The notes under the pieces were generated by a model. The model did no database searches. It saw nothing but the letters and a program-made list of their open reading frames with translations, and was not told the DNA's origin. Position numbers and translations under genes: made by a program. Of a stretch of 64,000 nt of DNA, positions 25,400 to 32,010 are shown piece after piece. How positions within the stretch are numbered: position 1 is the stretch's first letter; the number at the start of each line of letters is the position of its first letter. The stretch is from Streptomyces sp. S3(2020) (GTDB lineage: Bacteria > Actinomycetota > Actinomycetes > Streptomycetales > Streptomycetaceae), in contig NZ_JABERD010000007.1 in NCBI RefSeq assembly GCF_013044505.1, positions 1-64,000 on the forward strand, read 5' to 3'.

Positions 25400-27913
25400 G
25401 TGACCCTCATCGATCAGCTGCCGAAGACCGCAGACCCCGACGCCCTCTACGAAGCCTTCGAGTCGTGGGCCGGGGAGCGCGGGCTCACGCTCTACCCCCA
25501 TCAGGAGGAGGCGCTGATCGAGGTGGTCTCGGGTGCGAACGTGATCGTGTCGACGCCCACCGGATCCGGCAAGAGCATGATCGCCGCGGCCGCGCACTTC
25601 GCCGCGCTGGCCCGGGACGAGGTCACCTTCTACACCGCGCCGATCAAGGCGCTGGTCTCGGAGAAGTTCTTCGAGCTGTGCAAGATCTTCGGCACCGAGA
25701 ACGTCGGCATGCTGACCGGCGACGCGTCCGTCAACTCCGACGCCCCCGTCATCTGCTGCACCGCCGAGGTGCTCGCCTCGATCGCGCTGCGCGACGGCAA
25801 GCAGGCGGACGTGGGCCAGGTCGTCATGGACGAGTTCCACTTCTACGCGGAGGGGGACCGCGGCTGGGCCTGGCAGATCCCCATCCTGGAACTGCCCCAG
25901 GCGCAGTTCATCCTGATGTCGGCCACGCTCGGCGATGTCTCGATGTTCGAGGAGGACCTCACCCGGCGCACCGGCCGTCCCACGGCGGTGGTCCGCTCGG
26001 CGGTCCGTCCGGTGCCGCTGTCCTACGAGTACAAGTTCACCCCGCTCACCGAGACCCTGACCGAGCTCCTCCAGACCAGGCAGGCGCCGGTCTACATCGT
26101 GCACTTCACGCAGGCGCAGGCCGTGGAGCGGGCGCAGGCGCTGATGAGCATCAACATGTGCTCGAAGGAGGAGAAGGAGCAGATCGCCGAGCTGATCGGC
26201 AACTTCCGCTTCACCACCAAGTTCGGCCGCAACCTCTCCCGTTACGTGCGGCACGGCATCGGCGTCCACCACGCCGGCATGCTGCCCAAGTACCGGCGTC
26301 TGGTGGAGAAGCTCGCGCAGGCCGGTCTGCTGAAGGTCATCTGCGGCACGGACACGCTCGGTGTGGGCGTCAACGTCCCCATCCGCACCGTGCTGTTCAC
26401 GGCCCTGACCAAGTACGACGGCAACCGTGTCCGCACCCTGCGCAACCGTGAGTTCCACCAGATCGCCGGCCGCGCCGGGCGGGCCGGCTTCGACACGGCG
26501 GGTTTCGTCGTCGCGCAGGCGCCCGAGCATGTCGTCGAGAACGAGAAGGCGCTCGCCAAGGCGGGCGACGACCCGAAGAAGCGGCGCAAGGTGGTCCGCA
26601 AGAAGGCTCCGGAGGGCTTCGTCGCCTGGTCGGAGAGCACCTTCGACAAGCTCATCGCCTCCGACCCGGAGCCGCTGACGTCGCGTTTCCGGGTCACGCA
26701 CACGATGCTGCTGTCGGTGATCGCCCGTCCCGGCAACGCCTTCGAGGCGATGCGGCATCTGCTGGAGGACAACCACGAGCCGCGCAAGCAGCAGCTCAAG
26801 CACATCCGGCGGGCCATCGCGATCTACCGCTCGCTGCTGGACGGCGGCATCGTCGAGAAGCTCGACGAGCCGGACGCCAGCGGCCGCATCGTCCGCCTCA
26901 CCGTGGACCTCCAGCAGGACTTCGCGCTCAATCAGCCGCTGTCCACCTTCGCGCTCGCCGCGTTCGAACTCCTCGATCCCGAATCGCCGTCCTACGCCCT
27001 GGACATGGTCTCCGTCGTCGAGTCGACGCTGGACGATCCGCGCCAGATCCTCGTCGCCCAGCTGAACAAGGCGAAGGGCGAGGCCGTGGCCGCCATGAAG
27101 GCGGACGGCATCGAGTACGAGGAGCGTATGGAGCGGCTCCAGGACATCAGCTACCCGAAGCCTCTGGAGGAGTTGCTCTTCCACGCGTACAACACGTACC
27201 GCAAGAGCCACCCCTGGGTCGGCGACCATCCGCTCTCCCCGAAGTCCGTCATCCGTGACATGTACGAACGGGCCATGTCCTTCACGGAGTTGGTGTCCTT
27301 CTACGAGCTCGCTCGCACCGAGGGCATTGTCCTGCGATACCTCGCCAGTGCCTACAAGACGCTCGACCACAACATCCCGGACGACCTCAAGTCGGAGGAT
27401 CTCCAGGACCTCATCGAGTGGCTGGGCGAGATGGTCCGCCAGGTCGACTCCAGCCTGCTCGACGAGTGGGAGCAGCTCGCCAACCCGGCGGAGATGACCG
27501 CCGAGGAGGCCCAGGAGAAGGCCGACGAGGTCAAGCCGGTCACCACCAACGCGCGCGCCTTCCGGGTCCTCGTCCGCAACGCGATGTTCCGCCGTGTCGA
27601 GCTCGCCGCGCTGGACCAGGTCGAGGAGCTGGGCGAGCTGGACGCCGAGGCCGGCTGGGACGCCGACGCCTGGGGCGAGGCGATGGACAAGTACTGGGAC
27701 GAGTACGAGGACCTCGGCACCGGTCCCGACGCCCGCGGCCCCAAGCTGCTCCTGATCGAGGAGGAGCCGGAGAACCGTCTGTGGCGGGTCCGTCAGATCT
27801 TCGACGACCCGAACGACGATCATGACTGGGGCATCAGCGCGGAGGTCGATCTGACGGCCTCCGACGCGGAGGGCCGTGCGGTCGTCCGCGTCACCGACGT
27901 CGGCCAGCTGTGA
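25400..27913 (+). CDS. Ski2-like DEAD/DEAH-box RNA helicase (DUF3516 C-terminus)
   Basis: An 837-residue helicase. The first RecA domain has the Q-like YPHQEEALIEV, motif I STPTGSGKS (near residue 53), motif II DEFHFYAEGDRGWAWQIP and motif III SATLGD. The second has HHAGMLPKYRR, CGTDTLGVGVNVPIRTV and motif VI QIAGRAGRAGFD. The C-terminal 400 residues, including KVVRKKAPEGFVAWSES, correspond to the actinobacterial DUF3516 extension. The relatives are Ski2/Mtr4-type RNA helicases; bacterial roles probably concern RNA turnover. The GTG at 25400 is preferred to an extension to 25304, which would run into the divergent gene's promoter. It is followed 19 bp later by the thioesterase. Confidence 0.93.
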   Translation: MTLIDQLPKTADPDALYEAFESWAGERGLTLYPHQEEALIEVVSGANVIVSTPTGSGKSMIAAAAHFAALARDEVTFYTAPIKALVSEKFFELCKIFGTENVGMLTGDASVNSDAPVICCTAEVLASIALRDGKQADVGQVVMDEFHFYAEGDRGWAWQIPILELPQAQFILMSATLGDVSMFEEDLTRRTGRPTAVVRSAVRPVPLSYEYKFTPLTETLTELLQTRQAPVYIVHFTQAQAVERAQALMSINMCSKEEKEQIAELIGNFRFTTKFGRNLSRYVRHGIGVHHAGMLPKYRRLVEKLAQAGLLKVICGTDTLGVGVNVPIRTVLFTALTKYDGNRVRTLRNREFHQIAGRAGRAGFDTAGFVVAQAPEHVVENEKALAKAGDDPKKRRKVVRKKAPEGFVAWSESTFDKLIASDPEPLTSRFRVTHTMLLSVIARPGNAFEAMRHLLEDNHEPRKQQLKHIRRAIAIYRSLLDGGIVEKLDEPDASGRIVRLTVDLQQDFALNQPLSTFALAAFELLDPESPSYALDMVSVVESTLDDPRQILVAQLNKAKGEAVAAMKADGIEYEERMERLQDISYPKPLEELLFHAYNTYRKSHPWVGDHPLSPKSVIRDMYERAMSFTELVSFYELARTEGIVLRYLASAYKTLDHNIPDDLKSEDLQDLIEWLGEMVRQVDSSLLDEWEQLANPAEMTAEEAQEKADEVKPVTTNARAFRVLVRNAMFRRVELAALDQVEELGELDAEAGWDADAWGEAMDKYWDEYEDLGTGPDARGPKLLLIEEEPENRLWRVRQIFDDPNDDHDWGISAEVDLTASDAEGRAVVRVTDVGQL

Positions 27914-27932
27914 GCACAGGAGAATCCCACCC

Positions 27933-28799
27933 ATGACGAACCCGGCCGAGAGACTGGTCGACCTGCTCGACCTGGAGCAGATCGAGGTCAACATCTTCCG
28001 CGGCCTGAGCCCCAACGAGTCCCTGCAACGGGTCTTCGGCGGCCAGGTGGCGGGCCAGGCACTGGTCGCCGCCAACCGCACCACCGAGGGCGACCGCCCG
28101 GTGCACTCGCTGCACGCGTACTTCCTGCGTCCGGGCCGGCCGGGTGTGCCGATCGTGTACCAGGTCGAACGGGTGCGGGACGGCAGGTCGTTCACGACCC
28201 GTCGGGTCACCGCGGTGCAGCAGGGCCGCACGATCTTCAATCTCACCGCCTCCTTTCACAAGCCTGAGGAAGGTCCCTTCGAGCACCAGCTGCCGCCGGC
28301 CCGCGAGGTCCCGGACCCGGAGTCGCTGCCGTCGGTGACGGACGAGATCCGGGAACATCTGGGCGCGCTGCCCGAACAGCTGGAGCGGATGGCGCGTCGC
28401 CAGCCCTTCGACATCCGCTATGTGGACCGGCTGCGCTGGACGCCCGAGGAGGTCAAGGACGCCGAGCCGCGCAGCGCGGTGTGGATGCGCGCGGTCGGAC
28501 CGCTCGGCGACGATCCGGTCGTGCACACCTGCGCGCTGACCTACGCCAGTGACATGACCCTCCTGGACGCCGTCCGCATCCCGGTCCAACCGCTGTGGGG
28601 CCCGCGGAGCTTCGACATCGCGTCGCTGGATCACGCCATGTGGTTCCATCGGCCGTTCCGCGCGGACGAGTGGTTCCTGTACGACCAGGAGTCGCCCATC
28701 GCGACGGGCGGCCGGGGGCTGGCCCGCGGGCGGATCTACGACGTGCGGGGGCGACTGCTGGTGTCCGTCGTCCAGGAAGGGCTGTTCCGGGCGCTGTAG
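27933..28799 (+). CDS. tesB: acyl-CoA thioesterase II
   Basis: A 288-residue double-hotdog thioesterase. VFGGQVAGQALVAA and SLHAYFLRPG mark the first hotdog; the second has ASLDHAMWFHRPFRADEWFLY, whose Asp, with nearby Ser/Thr and Gln, forms the TesB catalytic network, followed by SPIATGGRGLARGRIYD. It hydrolyses acyl-CoA to free acid and CoA. AGGAGA precedes the ATG. It is probably cotranscribed with the helicase gene. Confidence 0.95.
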   Translation: MTNPAERLVDLLDLEQIEVNIFRGLSPNESLQRVFGGQVAGQALVAANRTTEGDRPVHSLHAYFLRPGRPGVPIVYQVERVRDGRSFTTRRVTAVQQGRTIFNLTASFHKPEEGPFEHQLPPAREVPDPESLPSVTDEIREHLGALPEQLERMARRQPFDIRYVDRLRWTPEEVKDAEPRSAVWMRAVGPLGDDPVVHTCALTYASDMTLLDAVRIPVQPLWGPRSFDIASLDHAMWFHRPFRADEWFLYDQESPIATGGRGLARGRIYDVRGRLLVSVVQEGLFRAL

Positions 28800-28821
28800 G
28801 CCGGTCGGCTGTCGGTGCGGC

Positions 28822-29712
28822 TCATACGCTTCTGCGGCGCAGCCAGCCGAGCAGGCCGCGGGACTGCTGCTCGGGGGTGGTCGCAGCGGCGGACGGCTGC
28901 TCCGGCACGGGAGTCGCTTCCTTGGCAGCGGGTCGTGGCGCGGGCCGGAGCCCGCGGGCGTCCGCCAGGGTCCGGGTGAGGGCGGACCTCAACCCGCTGA
29001 TCTCGTCCGGGTCGTCCGCCGTCATGATCCTCTCGGCGAGGTAGGCGGCGGGTGAACCCTGGGCGCCCTGGGCCGGCGGGCCCGGCCGGAAGCGCGTGAG
29101 GTGGGAGCGCTCATAGGGGTCGGGGACGATCTCCGAGATCTGTACGGGGTCGAGGAAGGCGGCCAGGGCCCCGGCGCTCTCCCAGGGGCCGTCGGCCACT
29201 CGCAGCAGGAACTCCCGGTGGCGTCCACGCCAGTTGCGTGCCCGCAGGTCCAGCCCCGCGTCCAGCAGGTCACGCATGCCCTCGGGCGTGCGACGGGCGT
29301 TCAGCAGAGGGAAGTTCTCCTCATCGGCCGCGAACTGCCGGACTTCGTCGGCCAGATACAGCCAGACCACCGCCCGGTACCGGTTCAGATAGAAGCGCAC
29401 CGGCGCCACCACGCCCAGTCGCGCCAGGCGTGTGAACCTGCCGACGGGCACATCCATGACGGCCGCGCCCTCGGTGGTGCCCACGACCCGCACACGTTCC
29501 TGCAGCGCGTCGGGGAAGCCGTCCTCCGAGCGCAGCCGGTCGATCTCGGAGCGGGAGACGCGGCGGCCTCCACCGCCTTCGTCGGGGACGGTCCAGATGT
29601 GGCCGAGGTGGACGGCGAGGTCGAACTCGCTTCGCTTGAGACCCAGTTCCCGTGCCGCGCGGCTCGGCGCGCAGGAGAGCTGGTGGGATGGGGTGATGGT
29701 GCTGCCTGACAT
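28822..29712 (-). CDS. DUF6397-like hypothetical protein
   Basis: A 296-residue soluble protein. Residues 15-60 resemble a helix-turn-helix or excisionase-like segment (AARELGLKRSEFDLAVHLGHIWTV, ... RRVSRSEIDRLR). A second similar segment follows (VGRFTRLARLGVVAPVRFYLNRYRAVVWLYLADEV). The tail is Pro/Ala-rich and ends in WLRRRSV. I recall such proteins as DUF6397, function unknown; the doubled HTH-like pattern suggests nucleic-acid binding but this is inference. The ATG at 29712 has GGGGGAG 7 nt upstream, and that site lies within a 13-bp inverted repeat. It is downstream of the conservon on the same strand. Confidence 0.75.
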   Translation of the reverse strand: MSGSTITPSHQLSCAPSRAARELGLKRSEFDLAVHLGHIWTVPDEGGGGRRVSRSEIDRLRSEDGFPDALQERVRVVGTTEGAAVMDVPVGRFTRLARLGVVAPVRFYLNRYRAVVWLYLADEVRQFAADEENFPLLNARRTPEGMRDLLDAGLDLRARNWRGRHREFLLRVADGPWESAGALAAFLDPVQISEIVPDPYERSHLTRFRPGPPAQGAQGSPAAYLAERIMTADDPDEISGLRSALTRTLADARGLRPAPRPAAKEATPVPEQPSAAATTPEQQSRGLLGWLRRRSV

Positions 29713-29763
29713 GGTCGTACTCCCCCGTGGAGTCGGTCGCTCACGCTGTGTGCGCTCGCCGTG

Positions 29764-29781
29764 AAAAAACCGTAACCGGTT
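29764..29781 (-). terminator. intrinsic terminator with T6 tract below the conservon
   Basis: Minus-strand AACCG-GTTA-CGGTT followed by a run of T (six in a row at 29769-29764, the first overlapping the stem). The stem is short but the T-tract is rare in this GC-rich DNA. It lies inside the loop of the 13-bp inverted repeat, so it would end conservon transcripts just before the DUF6397-like gene. Confidence 0.55.
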
Positions 29782-29802
29782 CGGCGCGGCACCGCCCGAG
29801 CC

Positions 29803-29811
29803 TGTGGATAA
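29803..29811 (-). promoter_or_regulatory. consensus DnaA box
   Basis: TTATCCACA on the minus strand, an exact match to the classical DnaA box, between the conservon and the DUF6397-like gene. A weaker TTGTCCATC lies at 29830-29822. Isolated boxes outside oriC can make a gene respond to DnaA; this is unproven here. Confidence 0.45.
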
Positions 29812-29838
29812 CTCCACGGGGGATGGACAATCAGCAGG

Positions 29839-30252
29839 TCAGAGGTCCATGGCCGAGCTCTGTTCAGGGCGGCGGACGTCCACGCCGAGGTGCTCGCCCA
29901 CACGATTGACGAGCAGGGTCATCTCGTAGGCGATCTGCCCGATGTCGGCCTCCGCGCCGCTGAGCACGCACAGACAGCTGCCGGTCCCCGCCGCGGTGAC
30001 GAACAGCACCGCGTCGTCGAACTCGACCATCGTCTGCCGCACTCTGCCGGCGCCGAAGTGGCGTCCGGACCCCTTGGCCAGGCTGTGCAGTCCGGACGCG
30101 ACGGCGGCGAGGTGCTCCGCGTCCTCGCGGCGCAGCCCCGTGCTCGCTCCCGCCACCAGCCCGTCGTTGGACAGAACCAGTGCGTGTCGTACGTGGTCGA
30201 CGCGCTCCGTCAGATCGTCCAGCAGCCAGCCGAGTCCCTGGTTCTGCGCCAT
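29839..30252 (-). CDS. cvnB: roadblock/LC7 protein, second cvnB copy of the conservon
   Basis: A 137-residue roadblock/LC7 protein: WLLDDLTERVDHVRHALVLSNDGL, LRREDAEHLAAVASGLHSLAKG, HFGAGRVRQTMVEFDD and ADIGQIAYEMTLLVNRVGEHL. By eye it is about three quarters identical to the other copy at 31576-32010, so the two arose by duplication. Roadblock proteins are regulators of small Ras-like GTPases; here the partner is the CvnD-like protein 133 bp upstream. An extra cvnB after cvnD is not part of the basic four-gene conservon. Confidence 0.92.
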   Translation of the reverse strand: MAQNQGLGWLLDDLTERVDHVRHALVLSNDGLVAGASTGLRREDAEHLAAVASGLHSLAKGSGRHFGAGRVRQTMVEFDDAVLFVTAAGTGSCLCVLSGAEADIGQIAYEMTLLVNRVGEHLGVDVRRPEQSSAMDL

Positions 30253-30385
30253 GTCTCCGTCTCCCCGTGTGACGTCTCCCCCTGGCCGGAGGATCTCCCG
30301 GCCACCCTTCCCGACGGCCGGTGTCCGGGCAAGGAGGACGGGCCAAGCCGCGGAAGATGGCCGAACCTTTGCACGAGCACCGGCG

Positions 30386-30991
30386 TCAGCCCACCGAGTC
30401 GAGCAGTCGGGCGGTGTGCATCCGTCCCGCGTACTCGACGAGCCGGATCAGCACTTCCTTGCCCGAGTCGCGGTCCCGGGCGTCGCAGAGCACCACGGGG
30501 GTGCCGCGGTCGAGGTCGAGGGCGCGCGAGACCTCACTCGCGCCGTAGGTGCGGGCGCCCGTGAAGCAGTTGACGGCCACGACGAACGGGATGTGCCGGT
30601 GCTCGAAGTAGTCGACCGCGGGGAAGCAGTCCTCCAGGCGCCGGGTGTCCGCGAGGACCACGGCCCCCAGGGCGCCTTGCGACAACTCGTCCCACAGGAA
30701 CCAGAACCGGTCCTGGCCGGGGGTTCCGAAGAGGTAGAGGGAGAGACCGGACCGGATGGTGATGCGGCCGAAGTCCATGGCGACCGTGGTCGTGACCTTC
30801 TGGTCCACGCCGTCGGTGTCGTCCACCAACTGACCGGCCTCGCTGAGGAGTTCCTCGGTGCGCAGCGGCCTGATCTCGCTGACCGCGCCCACCAGGGTGG
30901 TCTTGCCCACGCCGAATCCGCCGGCGACCAGTATCTTCAACGCCAGCGCGGTCGAATCGCCGCCCTGGGCATCGGAAGTCTCGGAGACCAT
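30386..30991 (-). CDS. cvnD: conservon Ras-like ATP/GTP-binding protein
   Basis: A 201-residue MglA/Ras-like P-loop protein with G1 AGGFGVGKTT (residues 23-32), a switch region TTTVAMDFGRI, G3-like LFGTPGQDRFWFLWDEL and DTRRLEDCFPAVDYFE. The G4 motif NKxD is replaced by VNCF, as in other conservon CvnD proteins, so base specificity may be relaxed. It is the G-protein-like switch of the system and is expected to bind the membrane kinase-like CvnA with CvnB and CvnC. It is separated from cvnC by an unusually long 147-bp gap. Confidence 0.93.
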   Translation of the reverse strand: MVSETSDAQGGDSTALALKILVAGGFGVGKTTLVGAVSEIRPLRTEELLSEAGQLVDDTDGVDQKVTTTVAMDFGRITIRSGLSLYLFGTPGQDRFWFLWDELSQGALGAVVLADTRRLEDCFPAVDYFEHRHIPFVVAVNCFTGARTYGASEVSRALDLDRGTPVVLCDARDRDSGKEVLIRLVEYAGRMHTARLLDSVG

Positions 30992-31006
30992 TGATCACTT
31001 CTCTCG

Positions 31007-31071
31007 GGGGTACCGGTAACGGCCGACGGTGCAGGTGTGCGAAGTCAGCATGATGACAACTGCGGTACCCC
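31007..31071. promoter_or_regulatory. 9-bp inverted repeat in the cvnC-cvnD gap
   Basis: GGGGTACCG (31007-31015) and CGGTACCCC (31063-31071) are perfect complements separated by 47 bp, 16 bp upstream of the cvnD start. It could be an RNA stem between two cistrons or paired operator half-sites. No good promoter for cvnD is visible in the gap. Confidence 0.4.
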
Positions 31072-31138
31072 TTCGAGGAGTTAGACCGCTATTTGACCCA
31101 TGTGGCCGGTTCGCGCGCGTTCGGTTGCGAAGTTTCAT

Positions 31139-31552
31139 CTACAGTGCCCGCAGCCCTTCGATCACCTCGCGCAGAATCCGTTCGTCAGGAAGCTGCGCGG
31201 GCGGTACCGGGCGGCTGACGGTGACGCAGCCGAGTTCCAGGAGGTCGCCGAGGAGCACCCTGACCACGCCGACGGGCAGGTCGGCGCCCGCGGCGAGTTC
31301 GGCGACCGACTGGGTCTCCACGCGGCACAGTTCGAGCAGGGCCCGGTGCTCCGGTCCGAGCGCGGTGTCGTCGTCGACACCGGGCGCGGCGACGTCCAGC
31401 GTGACCAGGGCGATGAGGTCGAAACGCACCCCGGTGGGGCCGGGTCTGGTGCGTCCGCCCGTCATGGCGTACGGGCGGACGAGAGGCCCGGCCTCACCGT
31501 CGTACCACTGACTGCCCTGCTCCCGCGGGGCGTCCGTCATGTCCTGCGTCAT
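31139..31552 (-). CDS. cvnC: conservon DUF742 protein
   Basis: A 137-residue protein with the DUF742 hallmark GPLVRPYAMTGGRTRP near the N-terminus and a winged-helix-like core (LELCRVETQSVAELAAGADLPVGVVRVLLGDLLELGCVTV), ending in ILREVIEGLRAL. CvnC proteins are conserved partners of CvnA/B/D; their molecular role is unclear. The ATG at 31552 is preferred because homologues begin shortly before the PYAMTGGRT motif; an in-frame ATG at 31579 overlaps the cvnB stop (ATGA) and is the alternative. Confidence 0.9.
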   Translation of the reverse strand: MTQDMTDAPREQGSQWYDGEAGPLVRPYAMTGGRTRPGPTGVRFDLIALVTLDVAAPGVDDDTALGPEHRALLELCRVETQSVAELAAGADLPVGVVRVLLGDLLELGCVTVSRPVPPAQLPDERILREVIEGLRAL

Positions 31553-31575
31553 GAGCGTGGACCGCCCTTCTCGTC

Positions 31576-32010
31576 TCATCCGGCGGGAGGCCGCGCGGCG
31601 ACGCGCGGCGCCGTGTACAGGTGCTCGCCGACGCGCTTGACGAGCCGTGCCATCTCGTAGGCCACCAGGCCTATGTCGGCGGTCACGGCGGTGAGCAGGG
31701 CGAGGCAGGAGCCGTCACCGGCGGCCGCCACGAACAGGAAGCCGTCGTCCATCTCGACCATGGTCTGGCGCACTCCGCCCGCGCCGAAGTGACGGCCCGC
31801 GCCCTTGGCCAGACTGTGGAAACCGGAGGCCACCGCGGCCAGGTGCTCCGCGTCCTCGCGCCGCAGGTCGGTCGACGCCCCCACGGCCAGACCGTCGTTG
31901 GACAGCACCACGGCGTGCCGTACCTCGCTGACGCGCAGCACCAGGTCGTCCAGCAGCCAGTCGAGTTCTCCGGACCTCTGAGCGGCCCTCATGCCGGGAT
32001 CCTGGATCAT
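31576..32010 (-). CDS. cvnB: conservon roadblock/LC7 protein, first copy
   Basis: A 144-residue roadblock/LC7 protein (GELDWLLDDLVLRVSEVRHAVVLSNDGL, VRQTMVEMDDGFLFVAAAGDGSCL). Its start overlaps the cvnA stop by 4 bp (ATGA), the normal cvnA-cvnB coupling. It probably controls the CvnD nucleotide state and docks it to CvnA. The later duplicate at 29839-30252 is very similar. Confidence 0.94.
   Translation of the reverse strand: MIQDPGMRAAQRSGELDWLLDDLVLRVSEVRHAVVLSNDGLAVGASTDLRREDAEHLAAVASGFHSLAKGAGRHFGAGGVRQTMVEMDDGFLFVAAAGDGSCLALLTAVTADIGLVAYEMARLVKRVGEHLYTAPRVAARPPAG

Larger units (their letters stand above)
29721..29823 (-). promoter_or_regulatory. 13-bp inverted repeat that can mask the Shine-Dalgarno site
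   Basis: TCCCCCGTGGAGT (29721-29733) and its exact complement ACTCCACGGGGGA (29811-29823) flank 77 bp. On the minus-strand transcript the distal arm pairs with the proximal arm, which contains the GGGGGA of the ribosome-binding site. Transcripts starting upstream of 29823, such as read-through from the conservon, would carry the full stem; transcripts starting in the loop would not. Alternatively both arms are binding sites for one protein. Confidence 0.6.

Noticed and set aside
20438..28246. A 2602-codon open frame on the minus strand
   Set aside because: It runs antisense across the ABC pair, rpmE2, the helicase and tesB, all with strong family matches; it has no recognisable motif.
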